A stretch of 64,000 bases of DNA from Dokdonella sp. (GTDB lineage Bacteria; Pseudomonadota; Gammaproteobacteria; Xanthomonadales; Rhodanobacteraceae): NCBI GenBank assembly GCA_019634795.1, contig JAHCAR010000002.1, positions 1 through 64,000 of the forward strand, read 5' to 3'. The notes under the pieces are model-generated. The model was not told the DNA's origin. It worked only from the letters and a program-made list of their open reading frames with translations, and did no database searches. Of this stretch, positions 29,078 through 38,949 are shown piece by piece. The first letter of the stretch is position 1. Each line of letters begins with the position of its first letter. The position numbers were made by a program, and so were the translations under genes.

Positions 29078-29565
29078 GCGGGGAGTTCGCGGCGAGCGGC
29101 ATCGACGAGCCGACCCTGGTCGGCCTGGCGCGCCGCCTGGCAGTACCACTCGGCGCCGGCGGCACGGTCTACCTGCGCGGCGACCTGGGCGCCGGCAAGA
29201 CCACCTTTGCGCGTGCGCTGCTGCAGGCACTCGGCGTCGGTGAGCGGGTCAAGAGCCCGACCTACAGCCTGATCGAGTCGTATCGAAGCGGCGATCTGCG
29301 CGTGCACCATCTCGATCTCTACCGCATCGCCGATGCCGATGAACTGGAGTGGCTGGGCCTCGGCGATCTTGTCGACGGTCCGAGCCTGATCGTCGTCGAG
29401 TGGCCCGAGCGCGCATCGTCCGGATTGCCGGCTGCGGACCTCGAGATCGAGCTGCGGCATGCCGGCGACAAACGCGACCTGCGGATGACCGCGCACGGCA
29501 GCATCGGAGAGCAGGCCCTACGCGAACTGCGCTCGGAGCATGCCGGTGAGGCCGAAATCTCTTGA
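29074..29565 (+). CDS. tsaE: tRNA threonylcarbamoyladenosine synthesis ATPase
   Basis: TsaE works with TsaB and TsaD in t6A37 formation. A 163-residue P-loop protein with Walker A GDLGAGKTTFARAL, the switch segment VKSPTYSLIESY, HHLDLYRIADADELEWLGL and the Walker-B-like LIVVEWPERA. GTG start overlapping nnr by 4 bp (GTGA). Confidence 0.94.
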   Translation: MSGEFAASGIDEPTLVGLARRLAVPLGAGGTVYLRGDLGAGKTTFARALLQALGVGERVKSPTYSLIESYRSGDLRVHHLDLYRIADADELEWLGLGDLVDGPSLIVVEWPERASSGLPAADLEIELRHAGDKRDLRMTAHGSIGEQALRELRSEHAGEAEIS

Positions 29566-29653
29566 TCGATCGCTTAGGAATGTCACGCATATTGCGGATT
29601 TGAAAAGGAAAAGACTTGAACTTCATGGCCGTTTTGCGCTTGAATGCGCTTCC

Positions 29654-30979
29654 ATGGAGAGGCCCTTGCCCAACTTGACCCGGTTTGCCCTCGCGCTGAC
29701 ATGGGCGATCGCCGCGTTTTCAACGGCGCAGGCGGCTGAAATCAAGGCCCTGCGCATCTGGGCCGGCCCCGAATACACGCGCGCCGTGTTCGATGTCTCC
29801 GGACCGCTCGACTACCGCCTGTTCGACCTCGCCGACCCGGAACGCCTCGTTCTCGACATCAAGTCGAGCAGCTTTGCCGGCGACTACAGTGCCGCCGAGG
29901 CCAATGGCCTGCTCAAGGCGGTGCGCAGCGGCCGCCAGGGCAAGGACGACCTGCGCGTGGTCTTCGACCTCGGCGAAGGCGTGCGTCCGAAGAGCTTCCT
30001 GCTGCCACCCGCGGAAAAGTTCGGTTACCGGCTCGTCCTCGACCTGTATCCGAAAACGCGCGTGGAACCGGTCAAGACCGTGGCCAAGCTGCTGCCACCG
30101 GGCACCTCGCGCAATGTCATCGTCACCGTAGACGCCGGCCATGGCGGCGAGGATCCCGGTTCGATCGGCGCCACCGGCTCCCGCGAGAAGGTGATCACGC
30201 TGGAAGTCGCACGCGAACTCAAGCGCCTGATCGACAAGGAACCGGGCATGAGCGCGAACCTGACCCGGGACAGCGACTTCTTCATCCCGCTCGAGCAACG
30301 CTACCAGAAGGCACGTGACGCCAAGGCCGACCTGTTCGTCTCGGTGCATGCCGATGCATTCACCAAGAGCGAGGCGCGCGGCAGCTCGGTCTGGGTGCTG
30401 TCGCCGCGTGGCGCGACCAGCGAGGCGGCACGCTGGCTGGCCGACAGCGAGAACCGTGCGGATCTGGTCGGCGGCGTTTCCCTCGACACGCGCGACGATA
30501 CCCTGGCCGCGGTCCTGCTCGATCTCTCGCAGGGCGCCACCATGCAGGCGAGCAATGCCGTCGCCTCCCAGGTTCACGCGGCCATGCGGCGGGTCGGCCC
30601 GACCCACAAGAACCATGTCGAACGCGCCAACTTCATCGTCCTGCGTTCGCCCGACGTGCCGTCGATCCTGGTCGAGACCGCCTTCATCTCGAACCCGGCC
30701 GAGGAGCGGCGCCTGAACAATCCGGCCGAACGGACCAAACTGGCCGAAGCCATCCTCGACGGCATCCGCAACTATTTCCGCTCGACCCCGCCGCCGGGCA
30801 CCTGGTTCGCGCTCGAGAGCAACCGGGCCAGGGCCAGTCGGCACGTGGTCACGCGCGGCGAGTCGCTCAGCGCCATCGCCGCGCGCCACGGCACCTCGGT
30901 GGCGGCCTTGCGCAGCGCCAACAAACTGGTCCAGGACAGCGTCCGCGTCGGCGACGTGCTCGAGATTCCGCAGGGCTGA
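29654..30979 (+). CDS. amiC: N-acetylmuramoyl-L-alanine amidase with AMIN and LysM domains
   Basis: Periplasmic zinc amidase that cleaves septal peptidoglycan. The ATG at 29654 begins a leader ([20 protein letters not shown], cleavage near AQAAE); upstream in-frame starts lack a leader. Domains in the 441-residue product: AMIN (about 25-130), Amidase_3 (about 155-370: [13 protein letters not shown], the zinc Glu in [31 protein letters not shown]) and a C-terminal LysM ([19 protein letters not shown]). A LysM-bearing AmiB/AmiC type; the exact letter is a judgement. Confidence 0.9.
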   Translation: MERPLPNLTRFALALTWAIAAFSTAQAAEIKALRIWAGPEYTRAVFDVSGPLDYRLFDLADPERLVLDIKSSSFAGDYSAAEANGLLKAVRSGRQGKDDLRVVFDLGEGVRPKSFLLPPAEKFGYRLVLDLYPKTRVEPVKTVAKLLPPGTSRNVIVTVDAGHGGEDPGSIGATGSREKVITLEVARELKRLIDKEPGMSANLTRDSDFFIPLEQRYQKARDAKADLFVSVHADAFTKSEARGSSVWVLSPRGATSEAARWLADSENRADLVGGVSLDTRDDTLAAVLLDLSQGATMQASNAVASQVHAAMRRVGPTHKNHVERANFIVLRSPDVPSILVETAFISNPAEERRLNNPAERTKLAEAILDGIRNYFRSTPPPGTWFALESNRARASRHVVTRGESLSAIAARHGTSVAALRSANKLVQDSVRVGDVLEIPQG

Positions 30980-31053
30980 TCCGCTTCGACCAGCGTGCGG
31001 ACGCGATCGAGCGATCCGCTATCATGCGCGATTCCGTTCCGATCGCCGTCCGC

Positions 31054-32859
31054 ATGTCGCGCATTCGCTCACTTCCCCCCGAACTGGTCAACCAGATCGC
31101 TGCCGGCGAGGTCATCGAGCGCCCGGCCTCGGTGGTCAAGGAACTGGTCGAGAACAGTCTCGATGCCGGTTCCCGGCGCATCGACATCGACATCGAGGCC
31201 GGTGGCTCGCGCCTGATCCGGATCCGCGACGATGGCGGCGGCATCGAGGCCGACGATCTCGCGCTTGCCGTTTCCGCGCATGCGACCAGCAAGATCGCCA
31301 GCTTCGAGGATCTCGAACGGGTCGGCACGCTCGGTTTCCGCGGCGAGGCCCTGCCTTCGATCGCATCGGTCTCGCGCTTCGCATTGACCTCGAGGACGGC
31401 CGCCGCGGAGAACGCCTTCCGCATCGAAGTCGATGGCGGCAAGCCGCATGTCCAGCGCCCGGCCCAGCATGGGATCGGCACGAGTGTCGAAGTGCGCGAC
31501 CTTTTCTACAATTTGCCGGCGCGACGCAAGTTCCTGCGCGCCGAGCGCACCGAGTTCAACCATATCGACGACCTGGTCAAGTCGATTGCGCTGGCCCGGC
31601 CCGGCGTGGAATTCCGCCTCAGCCACAACGGCAAGGCGGTTCGCCTGTTCAAGCCTTCCGCCTCGGAGGACGAAGCTGCGCGCCGGGTCAGCGAAGTGCT
31701 CGGCGACGAATTCCTGCGCAACAGCCTGCGTGTGGGCCACGACGGTGCCGGCATGGTCCTGTCCGGCTGGGTCGGATTGCCGACCGCGTCGCGCTCACAG
31801 GCGGATCAGCAGTATTTCCATGTCAACGGCCGGCTGGTCCGCGACCGCGTGGTCGCCCATGCGGTCCGCCAGGCCTATGCCGACGTGCTCTATCACGGCC
31901 GTCACCCGGCTTTCGTGCTGTTCCTCGAACTCGATCCGCAGGGTGTCGACGTCAACGTGCATCCGGCCAAGAGCGAGGTGCGTTTTCGTGAATCGCGGCT
32001 GGTCCACGATTTCCTCTATCGCAGCCTGCACGAGGCGCTCGCCGATGCGCGTGCCGGTGCCGGGCCGATGGCCGATGCCGGTGTCGCTGCTGGCGGTGCG
32101 GAAGCGGCTCGAAGCCCGCTGTCGATGGCGAGGAACCAGTCCGGCATCCGCTTCGGCGTCGGCGAACCGCTGGCCGACTATGCGGCCCTGTTCGGACGCA
32201 ACGTGGAAAACAGCGCGAATGCGACTTTGCAGGGCATGCCTGCGGCCGGTCAGCCGGAGTCCGATACGAGCCAGATACCACCGCTCGGTTTTGCGATTGC
32301 CCAGCTGCACGGCATTTTCGTGCTTGCCCAGAATGCGCACGGCCTGATCCTCGTCGACATGCACGCCGCCCACGAACGGATCACCTACGAACGCCTCAAG
32401 CGCGACCAGCAGGGCGAGGGCATCCGCTCGCAGATGTTGCTGGTGCCGATGGCGATCGCGGTCAGCGAGCGCGAAGCCGCGATCGTCGAGGAACAGACCG
32501 GGCGCTTCGCCGAACTGGGCTTCGACATCGTCCGCAGCGGTCCGCAGGGCATCACCGTCCGCCGCGTGCCTAGCCTGCTTGCCGGCGGCGATGTGGCCCA
32601 GCTCGTGCGCGACGTGATCGCCGACCTTGCCGCCCATGGTTCGACCACGCGGGTCGAGGAGGCCGGCAACGAGCTGCTTTCGACCATGGCCTGCCATGGC
32701 TCGATCAGGGCCAACCGACGCTTGAGTTTGCCCGAGATGGACGCACTCCTGCGCGAGATGGAAATCACCGAACGTTCCGGCCAGTGCAATCATGGCCGGC
32801 CTACCTGGGTGCAACTGTCCCTGCAGGAACTCGATCGCCTGTTCCTGCGTGGACGCTGA
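31054..32859 (+). CDS. mutL: DNA mismatch repair protein
   Basis: MutL couples MutS to MutH/helicase or, in many bacteria, nicks DNA itself. The 601-residue protein from ATG 31054 shows the GHKL ATPase motifs [45 protein letters not shown] and a C-terminal dimerisation domain ([41 protein letters not shown]). The segments [12 protein letters not shown] and CNHGRPT, together with the HAAHERI metal-site-like phrase, recall C-terminal endonuclease motifs. miaA-hfq, which usually follow, are absent. Confidence 0.95.
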   Translation: MSRIRSLPPELVNQIAAGEVIERPASVVKELVENSLDAGSRRIDIDIEAGGSRLIRIRDDGGGIEADDLALAVSAHATSKIASFEDLERVGTLGFRGEALPSIASVSRFALTSRTAAAENAFRIEVDGGKPHVQRPAQHGIGTSVEVRDLFYNLPARRKFLRAERTEFNHIDDLVKSIALARPGVEFRLSHNGKAVRLFKPSASEDEAARRVSEVLGDEFLRNSLRVGHDGAGMVLSGWVGLPTASRSQADQQYFHVNGRLVRDRVVAHAVRQAYADVLYHGRHPAFVLFLELDPQGVDVNVHPAKSEVRFRESRLVHDFLYRSLHEALADARAGAGPMADAGVAAGGAEAARSPLSMARNQSGIRFGVGEPLADYAALFGRNVENSANATLQGMPAAGQPESDTSQIPPLGFAIAQLHGIFVLAQNAHGLILVDMHAAHERITYERLKRDQQGEGIRSQMLLVPMAIAVSEREAAIVEEQTGRFAELGFDIVRSGPQGITVRRVPSLLAGGDVAQLVRDVIADLAAHGSTTRVEEAGNELLSTMACHGSIRANRRLSLPEMDALLREMEITERSGQCNHGRPTWVQLSLQELDRLFLRGR

Positions 32860-32894
32860 GCGCACCCGGCATTCCCCGAAGAAGGAAACCCCAG

Positions 32895-33791
32895 ATGCTG
32901 ATGACCAGTTTGCTGATGGCCGCGAGCCTGTCGGGCGCGCAGCTGATTGCCGCCGACACGGGTGACGACTACACGCGCGAGATCGAGTCCTGGCGGGCAG
33001 GGCGCCTCGAGCGCCTGCAGTCGCCGACCGGATGGCTGTCCCTGGTCGGTCTGGAATGGCTCAAGCCCGGTCGCAACACGGTGGGCGCTGCCAGCGACAA
33101 CGACATCGTCATCGCCGGGGCGCCGGCCCATCTCGGCAGCGTCGACTGGGAAGGCGACAAGGTCAAGATTGCCCTCACGGCCGATTCGGGTGCCCTCATC
33201 GATGGCCAGCTCCTCGGCAGTGCCGAGATGCTCGACGACTCGCACGAAAAGCCGACCACGGTTTCGTTCGGGACCACGCGCTTCTATCTGGTCGACCGCG
33301 CTGGCGGCAAGAAGGGGCTCAGGATCAAGGACAGCAAGGCCGAGACGCGCACGCATTTCCTCGGGCTCGATTACTACCCGGTCGATCCGTCCTGGCATAT
33401 CGAGGCGCGCTGGGTCGCCTTCGATCCGCCGCACACGCTCGAGATCCCCAACGTGCTCGGCACGATCGACAAGATGACCGTGCCGGGCAAGGCCGTGTTC
33501 GAACACGAGGGCAAGACCTTCGAACTGCTGCCGGTCCTCGAGACCGAGGATGCCGACGAGCTGTTCTACATCATCGCCGACAAGACCTCGGGCAAGGAAA
33601 CCTACGGCGCCGGGCGCTTCTTCTATTCGGCGATGCCGAAGGACGGCAAGGTCGTGCTCGATTTCAACAAGGCCTACAACCCGCCGTGTGCCTTCACGCC
33701 CTACGCGACCTGCCCGCTGGCGCCACCGGAAAACCGCATGCCCGTCGCGGTCCGCGCCGGCGAGAAGAAGTACCGCGGCAGCAAGCACTGA
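32895..33791 (+). CDS. DUF1684 family exported protein
   Basis: A 298-residue protein preceded by a clear AGAAGGA ribosome site, with a short leader (MLMTSLLMAASLSGAQLIAA). It carries the DUF1684 hallmarks: WRAGRLERLQSPTGWLSLVGLEWL, a beta-rich middle and the C-terminal DFNKAYNPPCAFTPYATCPLAPPENRMPVAVRAGEK, where cysteines and aromatic residues are conserved. The role of this family is unknown to me. It follows mutL by 35 bp on the same strand, where miaA would normally stand. Confidence 0.85.
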   Translation: MLMTSLLMAASLSGAQLIAADTGDDYTREIESWRAGRLERLQSPTGWLSLVGLEWLKPGRNTVGAASDNDIVIAGAPAHLGSVDWEGDKVKIALTADSGALIDGQLLGSAEMLDDSHEKPTTVSFGTTRFYLVDRAGGKKGLRIKDSKAETRTHFLGLDYYPVDPSWHIEARWVAFDPPHTLEIPNVLGTIDKMTVPGKAVFEHEGKTFELLPVLETEDADELFYIIADKTSGKETYGAGRFFYSAMPKDGKVVLDFNKAYNPPCAFTPYATCPLAPPENRMPVAVRAGEKKYRGSKH

Positions 33792-33851
33792 GGGCATCGA
33801 CCGGCATGCCGGTCCGGGCGCAAGAGTCCTCGATACGACTCGCCCCGTGAG

Positions 33852-34634
33852 TTACTTGCCGGTGAATTCGGGCTTGCGGCGCTCGAGGAATGCGCGGGTT
33901 CCCTCGCGCATGTCGGCGGTCGTGCAGCACAGGGCGAATGCCTTGCTCTCGTAGTCCATGCCTTCCTCGGCGCTGCATTCGCCGCCGACCAGGACGGCAT
34001 CGAGGATGCCGGCCAAGGCGTGCGGAGCGGACGCGGCCAACTGGTCGGCGATCGCCTCGATTTCCTGGTCGAGGCGGTCGGCCTCCACGACCCTGGCGAG
34101 CAGGCCGAGCTGCAGCGCGCGCTCGGCATCGACCGGTTTGCCGAGCAGGCACATCTCGAGGGTGGCGGCGCGACCGGCCAGGCGCAGCAGGCGTTGGGTT
34201 CCGCCGAAGCCGGGCAGCAGGCCGAGGGTGATCTCGGGCAGGCCCAGGCGTGCCTTGTCGCTGCCGATGCGCAGGTGGCAGCACATGGCCAGCTCGAGTC
34301 CGCCACCGAGGGCGAAGCCCTGGATGCGCGCGATCACGGGTTTGCCGAGCAGTTCGATGCCGCGCATCATGCGCTGGCCGGCGCGCGAGAACTGCTGCGC
34401 CTCGACCGGGCTGAATGCCTCCAGCTCGGCAATATCGGCGCCGGCGACGAAGGCCTTTTCGCCGGCACCGGCGAGGACCACGACGCGGACCGAGTCGTCG
34501 TGGCGGGCCTGATCGAAGGCGATCGACAATTCGTTGATGGTCTCGCGATTCAGGGCATTGAGCTTGTCGGGGCGATTGATCGTGAGCGTGCGGATGGCGC
34601 CACGATCAGCGCTGATCAGGTTGCGAAAGGCCAT
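33852..34634 (-). CDS. enoyl-CoA hydratase/isomerase family protein
   Basis: A 260-residue crotonase-fold enzyme. Oxyanion-hole segments are GEKAFVAGADIAEL and IQGFALGGGLELAMCCHLRI; the catalytic Glu region is GLPEITLGLLPGFGGTQRL. This fits a short-chain enoyl-CoA hydratase of beta-oxidation, but isomerases and other crotonases share these motifs. It stands alone on the minus strand, without fad genes. Confidence 0.88.
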   Translation of the reverse strand: MAFRNLISADRGAIRTLTINRPDKLNALNRETINELSIAFDQARHDDSVRVVVLAGAGEKAFVAGADIAELEAFSPVEAQQFSRAGQRMMRGIELLGKPVIARIQGFALGGGLELAMCCHLRIGSDKARLGLPEITLGLLPGFGGTQRLLRLAGRAATLEMCLLGKPVDAERALQLGLLARVVEADRLDQEIEAIADQLAASAPHALAGILDAVLVGGECSAEEGMDYESKAFALCCTTADMREGTRAFLERRKPEFTGK

Positions 34635-34747
34635 GGAAAGGGTCCCGGTACGGATTCATTCAGAAAGAGGGCGGATGATAGCAAGGCCCCGGGGGGCGAA
34701 CTTTCGCCGCCCGGCGGACTCTGTCTGGACTGCCCCGCGCGATCCGA

Positions 34748-34776
34748 TTGGAGCTCCGGCAGAGCTCAGGTACACT
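34748..34776 (+). promoter_or_regulatory. candidate sigma-70 promoter of the FKBP gene
   Basis: TTGGAG, 17 bases, TACACT. A leader of about 80 bases follows, with a GGCC-TTTTTT-GGGCC stem, before a TCTGGAGG ribosome site and the ATG at 34861. Confidence 0.5.
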
Positions 34777-34860
34777 GATCGGCCTTTTTTGGGCCGGTTT
34801 GCGCGCCGAGCCGGGCCTGCGCAGTTCACCTATCCGTTTCAGATTCCTTCTGGAGGCAGC

Positions 34861-35541
34861 ATGAAATTTGGTTTGTCACTCGCCATGGTGGCGTTGTTTG
34901 CAACAGGGGCCGCCCTGGCTCAGGACACGACGTCCGAGAAGGGCAAGCTTTCGTATTCGATCGGCTACCAGATCGGCAAGGATTTCACCGATCGCAAGAT
35001 GGATGTCGACATCAACACCGTCATCAAGGCGATGCAGGATGCCTATGCCAAGCGCAATCCGACCGTTCCCGAAGACCAGATGCGCGAAACGCTGACTGCG
35101 TTCCAGACCAAGATGATGACCGAGGCCAAGGCCGAGTTCGACAAGGTCGCCAGCGCGAACAAGGCCAAGAGCGCCCAGTTCATGGCCGAGAACAAGACCA
35201 AGAAGGGCATCATCTCGCTGCCGTCGGGCCTGCAGTACCGGGTCATCGAGGACGGCAACGGCAAGAAGGTCGGTCCGACCAGCGAAGTCACCGTGCACTA
35301 CCGTGGCTCGCTCTCCGATGGCCTCGAGTTCGACAGTTCCTTCGCCCGCGGCGAGCCGGTCAAGTTCAAGGTCAACGAAGTGATCAAGGGCTGGCAGGAA
35401 TCGCTGTCGCGCATGAAGGTCGGCGACCACTGGCAGATCTTCGTTCCACCGGACATGGCCTATGGCGAGCGCGGCCAGCCGCCGCGGATCGGCCCGAACC
35501 AGGCCCTGGTCTTCGACATCAAGGTCATCGATTCGAACTGA
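34861..35541 (+). CDS. FKBP-type periplasmic peptidyl-prolyl isomerase (FkpA/Mip-like)
   Basis: A 226-residue exported isomerase. Leader MKFGLSLAMVALFATGAALA; then the helical Mip/FkpA N-terminal dimerisation region (KLSYSIGYQIGKDFTDRKMD ... AKAEFDKVASANKAKS); then the FKBP domain (LQYRVIEDGNGKKVGPTSEV, FDSSFARGEPVKF, EVIKGWQESLSRMKVGDHW, FVPPDMAYGERG). GGAGG precedes the start. It folds outer-membrane and periplasmic proteins. Confidence 0.93.
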   Translation: MKFGLSLAMVALFATGAALAQDTTSEKGKLSYSIGYQIGKDFTDRKMDVDINTVIKAMQDAYAKRNPTVPEDQMRETLTAFQTKMMTEAKAEFDKVASANKAKSAQFMAENKTKKGIISLPSGLQYRVIEDGNGKKVGPTSEVTVHYRGSLSDGLEFDSSFARGEPVKFKVNEVIKGWQESLSRMKVGDHWQIFVPPDMAYGERGQPPRIGPNQALVFDIKVIDSN

Positions 35542-35563
35542 TCGGCTGATCAAGCCCGAAGCG

Positions 35564-35588
35564 AACGCCGCGGCTTGCCGCGGCGTTT
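35564..35588 (+). terminator. terminator hairpin after the FKBP gene
   Basis: Ten-bp stem AACGCCGCGG / CCGCGGCGTT with loop CTTG and a short T run, between two convergent genes; it could serve both strands. Confidence 0.7.
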
Positions 35589-35613
35589 GCATTTGCAGCG
35601 GCCGCGGCGCGGA

Positions 35614-35985
35614 TCAGAGGAAGTCGCGCATTTCCTCGAGCGCACGCTCCATGTCGAGCTTGATGCGATTGATGATGCGCATGGCCGGCTCGGCGCTGGC
35701 CTGGTCGGAGTCGGTCGCGGCGGCGGCGAAATTGGCCTGGCCGCGGCTGACCGTGTCGGCGTCCTCGTCGGCGACGAACTGGGCCAGGTAGACATAGCCC
35801 TGGCGCAATCCCTCCTTGACTTCGGGGTGTTCGGGACCGAGTTCCCTGAGCAGGGTCAGGATCGCGAAGCGGATCGATTCGCGCGTATGCGGCAGCAGGC
35901 TTTCGGGCAGGCCGTAGACTCCCGGTTCGACCTGGGACAGGACCTTGCCATAATCGCTGACTACCTTTGTCGCCATTCCAAGCAT
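35614..35985 (-). CDS. small protein of unknown function
   Basis: A 123-residue, acidic, mainly helical cytoplasmic protein without leader. Candidate starts are ATG 35985 (MLGMATKV), ATG 35976 and TTG 36000; I prefer 35985 because GGTGG precedes it. Phrases such as RFAILTLLRELGPEHPEVKE and INRIKLDMERALEEMRDFL suggest a helical bundle. No family recognised. It converges on the FKBP gene and diverges from the DUF1289 gene. Confidence 0.65.
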   Translation of the reverse strand: MLGMATKVVSDYGKVLSQVEPGVYGLPESLLPHTRESIRFAILTLLRELGPEHPEVKEGLRQGYVYLAQFVADEDADTVSRGQANFAAAATDSDQASAEPAMRIINRIKLDMERALEEMRDFL

Positions 35986-36059
35986 GCCTGCCACCAGCAA
36001 CCCGAATCACCGCTAATGTAACAGCAGCCCGCCGCTACCCGACAGGATCGAACTCGCGC

Positions 36060-36248
36060 ATGCAGATCAGTTTTCCCCAACCGGTTCTCAGTCCTTGCAT
36101 CGGCATCTGCCAGCTCGGCGACGATGGCCTCTGCATCGGTTGCCTGCGCAGCACGAACGAGATCGGACGCTGGCTGGCGATGAGTCATGCCGAGCGCGAA
36201 CATCTGATGATGGTGGTCCTGCCCCGACGCGAAGCGGAAAAGTCATGA
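36060..36248 (+). CDS. DUF1289 small cysteine protein
   Basis: A 62-residue protein with the DUF1289 signature SPCIGICQLGDDGLCIGCLRS and an EIGRWLAM segment. The four cysteines (CIGIC...CIGC) look like a metal or Fe-S site. AGGA lies upstream of the ATG. Its TGA overlaps the ATG of the NUDIX gene (ATGA), so it is translated with it. Function is not established. Confidence 0.85.
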   Translation: MQISFPQPVLSPCIGICQLGDDGLCIGCLRSTNEIGRWLAMSHAEREHLMMVVLPRREAEKS

Positions 36249-36862
36249 GCGAGCACGCCGACCTGGCCCGTTTGCGACGCGCTGTGCGCGCGCTCGCCGA
36301 TCCGCCGCAGCCGCCGGGCTGGAACGCCAACGAGTTTCCCGAACTGTGGTCGGAGAATCCGCCGCTGCGGCCGGCGGCCGTGCTGCTGCCGGTGGTCTGT
36401 CGCGGCGATGCATTGAGCATGCTGTTCACGCGACGCAACGAGTCGATGCGCCAGCACGCCGGCCAGATCAGCTTTCCGGGCGGCGCGATCGATGCCGGCG
36501 ACAGCGATGCGATCGCCGCCGCGGTGCGCGAAACGCGCGAAGAGACCGGCATAGGGCCCCACTTCATTGACGCATTCGGCTACCTCGACTGCCTCGACAC
36601 GGTTTCGGGATTCTCGGTCACGCCGGTCGTTGCGACCGTTCGCGACGGGTTCGAACTGGCGCCCGATCCCGGCGAGGTGGCCGAGGTGTTCGAGGTGCCG
36701 CTCGATTACATCCTCGAACCGGGACGCATGCGCCGCTCGGAAATCCTCTGGCACGGGCGCGGTCGAGAAATCTTCGAGTTCGAATTCGCCGGCAAGCGGA
36801 TCTGGGGAGCGACCGCGGCTATCCTGCAAAACCTGCTGCGCCGGATGGAGGTCGCCGAATGA
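36245..36862 (+). CDS. nudL: NUDIX hydrolase, CoA pyrophosphatase type
   Basis: A 205-residue NUDIX enzyme with the UPF0035/CoA-ase pattern: LLPVVCRGDALSMLFTRRNESMRQHAGQISFPGG followed by the NUDIX helix AVRETREETGIGP. The first Glu of the textbook NUDIX box is replaced by Ser, as in related NudL sequences as far as I recall. It probably cleaves coenzyme A or acyl-CoA to phosphopantetheine and ADP. It is the middle gene of DUF1289-nudL-sulfurtransferase, joined by 4-bp overlaps on both sides. Confidence 0.85.
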   Translation: MSEHADLARLRRAVRALADPPQPPGWNANEFPELWSENPPLRPAAVLLPVVCRGDALSMLFTRRNESMRQHAGQISFPGGAIDAGDSDAIAAAVRETREETGIGPHFIDAFGYLDCLDTVSGFSVTPVVATVRDGFELAPDPGEVAEVFEVPLDYILEPGRMRRSEILWHGRGREIFEFEFAGKRIWGATAAILQNLLRRMEVAE

Positions 36863-37740
36863 ACAGCGGAACCCTGATCGGACCCGGGGAACTGGCCGCA
36901 TTGGTGGCTGCCGGGGATGCTCTGGTCATCGACTGCCGCAAGGTCTTCGATCCGCCGCAGCGTGGTCGTGAGGCCTATGCGGCGGCGCACATCCCGGGTG
37001 CGCTGTATGCCGACCTCGACACCGATCTTTCGGATCTGTCGAAGAAGGATCTCGGTCGCCACCCCTTGCCGGACGAAGCGGCGTTTTCCACCGTGCTGTC
37101 TGCGTGGGGCTGGCATCCGCAGCGGATCGTCGTCGCCTACGACGATGCCGGCGGTGCCCTCGCCGCAGCCCGCCTCTGGTGGATGCTGCGCATCGTCGGC
37201 GCACACAGCGTGCGCGTGCTCGACGGCGGCTATCCGGCCTGGTGCGAGGCCGGCCAGGCAAGCACATCGGTCGTGCCGATACCGACGCCCGGCAACGTGA
37301 AGGTCCGCTTCGACGCCAGCCAGCTGGTCGGCTTCGAAGCCTTGCAGGCCGGTCTGGCCGATGCCTCGCTGCGCCTGCTCGACGCGCGCGCGGCGCCGCG
37401 TTATCGCGGCGAGGTCGAGCCGCTCGATCGCGTCGCCGGCCATGTGCCCGGCGCGTTGAACCGCCCGTTTACCGACAACCTCGATGCCAGCGGCCGCTTC
37501 AAGCCGCCGGCGCAGCTGGCTGCGGAATTTGCCTCGCTGATCGCTCCCTATCCACCGAGCGCCGTCGTCCACATGTGCGGGTCCGGCGTGACCGCCTGCC
37601 ACAACCTGCTGGCCATGGAACACGCCGGAATGCCGGGATCGCGACTGTTCGCGCCCTCCTGGAGCGGCTGGCTCGCCGATCCGCGGCGTCCGGTCGAAAC
37701 CGGAGCAGGGCCCGTGGCCGGAGCCGCCACGACCCGCTGA
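36859..37740 (+). CDS. sseA: 3-mercaptopyruvate/thiosulfate sulfurtransferase
   Basis: A 293-residue two-domain rhodanese. The inactive N-terminal domain has LVIDCRKVFDPPQRGREAY and AHIPGALYADLDTDLS; the active C-terminal domain has LLDARAAPRYRGEVEPLDRVAGHVPGA and the catalytic loop CGSGVTA, which is closer to mercaptopyruvate than thiosulfate sulfurtransferases. ATG overlaps the nudL stop. Confidence 0.88.
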   Translation: MNSGTLIGPGELAALVAAGDALVIDCRKVFDPPQRGREAYAAAHIPGALYADLDTDLSDLSKKDLGRHPLPDEAAFSTVLSAWGWHPQRIVVAYDDAGGALAAARLWWMLRIVGAHSVRVLDGGYPAWCEAGQASTSVVPIPTPGNVKVRFDASQLVGFEALQAGLADASLRLLDARAAPRYRGEVEPLDRVAGHVPGALNRPFTDNLDASGRFKPPAQLAAEFASLIAPYPPSAVVHMCGSGVTACHNLLAMEHAGMPGSRLFAPSWSGWLADPRRPVETGAGPVAGAATTR

Positions 37741-37856
37741 GCAGGGCTGCGGCGGCCGAAAGCGCCCACTGCCGCACAACGATCTGTCATCGGTTTGGCC
37801 CTATACTGCCGGTGCGTCGTTCCCGGCGCGCCGCATGAGACGAGGTTGACTTCACC

Positions 37857-38465
37857 TTGAGTACGTCCGAAACACGCGTCCGGCCGCGCCGGGCAGGAAA
37901 CACCACCGCCGCCAGGAAGGCGCCGGCCAGCCGCAAAACCGCCAGCAGCAAGAAGGATCCTGCCAGGTTGCCGGCCAAGTCTCCGGCCCGGGCCATGCCT
38001 GCGGCGAGCAAGCGGACCCCCAAGGCTGCCAGCAAAGCCGCTACCCGGGCAGCGCCGAAGAAGGCGCCGGCAAAGACGCCGCGCAAGCGCGTCAAGCCCG
38101 ACCTCGGGCAGGATGTCTACGCGCGCCTGCACGGCGTCGTGACGACCGCGCTCGAGGACTTGAAAGCGCGTGACACCCGCGAGATCGACGTCCGTGGCAA
38201 GACCTCGGTGACCGACCTCATCGTCGTCACCAGTGGCACCTCGACCCGGCACGTCAAGTCGATCGCCGACGAAGTCGTGCGTTCGGCCAAGAAGATCGGA
38301 CTGCCGCCGATCGGCGTCGAAGGCCAGCGCGAAGCGGAATGGGTGCTGGTCGATCTCGGCGACATCGTCGTCCACGTCATGTTGCCGCGCACGCGCGAGT
38401 TCTACGGCCTCGAGCGCCTGTGGACGGTGGGCGACGAGGATCACCCGGAAGTGCTCGCAGGCTGA
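37857..38465 (+). CDS. rsfS: ribosomal silencing factor with a basic N-terminal extension
   Basis: RsfS binds uL14 on the large subunit and blocks subunit joining in starvation. The core (about residues 85-195: [62 protein letters not shown]) is normal. It is preceded by about 80 residues rich in Lys, Arg, Ala, Pro and Ser ([32 protein letters not shown]), resembling histone H1 tails. The start given is TTG at 37857; the extension is in frame with no nearer start of good quality. rlmH follows, a standard pair, but nadD is missing upstream. Confidence 0.85.
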   Translation: MSTSETRVRPRRAGNTTAARKAPASRKTASSKKDPARLPAKSPARAMPAASKRTPKAASKAATRAAPKKAPAKTPRKRVKPDLGQDVYARLHGVVTTALEDLKARDTREIDVRGKTSVTDLIVVTSGTSTRHVKSIADEVVRSAKKIGLPPIGVEGQREAEWVLVDLGDIVVHVMLPRTREFYGLERLWTVGDEDHPEVLAG

Positions 38466-38478
38466 AGCGGGAACGGCC

Positions 38479-38949
38479 ATGCGCATGCGCCTGATATCGG
38501 TCGGCGAGCGCATGCCGGCATGGGTCGCCGAGGGATTCGCCGAATACCGCAAGCGGCTCTCGCGCGAGCTGCCGATCGAACTCGTCGAGATTCCGCTCGG
38601 CAATCGCGGCAAGGGACGCGACCCGATGCGTGCCATCAACGACGAAGGGGCCGCCGTGCTCTCGGCCCTCGGCGGCGATACCCATGTGGTCGCCCTCGAT
38701 GGCGCCGGCAAGACCTGGAGCAGCGAACAGCTGGCGACGCAGCTCGCCGCCTGGCGCATGCAGGGCCGTGACCTGGCGATCCTGATCGGCGGTCCGGACG
38801 GCCACGCACCGGCCGCACTGGAGCGCTCGCAGCAACGCTGGTCGCTCGGACCCCTGACCCTGCCGCACATGCTCGTGCGCCTGATCGTCGTCGAGCAGCT
38901 TTACCGGGCGGCGACGATCCTCGCCGGACATCCCTACCATCGGGCCTGA
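38479..38949 (+). CDS. rlmH: 23S rRNA pseudouridine-1915 N3-methyltransferase
   Basis: A 156-residue SPOUT methyltransferase. Family motifs: MRMRLISVGERMPAWV, the knot region LAILIGGPDGHAPAALE and the C-terminal SLGPLTLPHMLVRLIVVEQLYRAATILAGHPYHRA, which binds SAM. It follows rsfS by 13 bp. Confidence 0.96.
   Translation: MRMRLISVGERMPAWVAEGFAEYRKRLSRELPIELVEIPLGNRGKGRDPMRAINDEGAAVLSALGGDTHVVALDGAGKTWSSEQLATQLAAWRMQGRDLAILIGGPDGHAPAALERSQQRWSLGPLTLPHMLVRLIVVEQLYRAATILAGHPYHRA

Noticed and set aside
27394-29496. 700- and 544-codon minus-strand frames
   Set aside because: Shadows of nnr and tsaE on the opposite strand; Arg/Ser/Pro-rich without motifs.
37802-37807. TATACT as a promoter for rsfS
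   Set aside because: No acceptable -35 hexamer at 16-18 bases.
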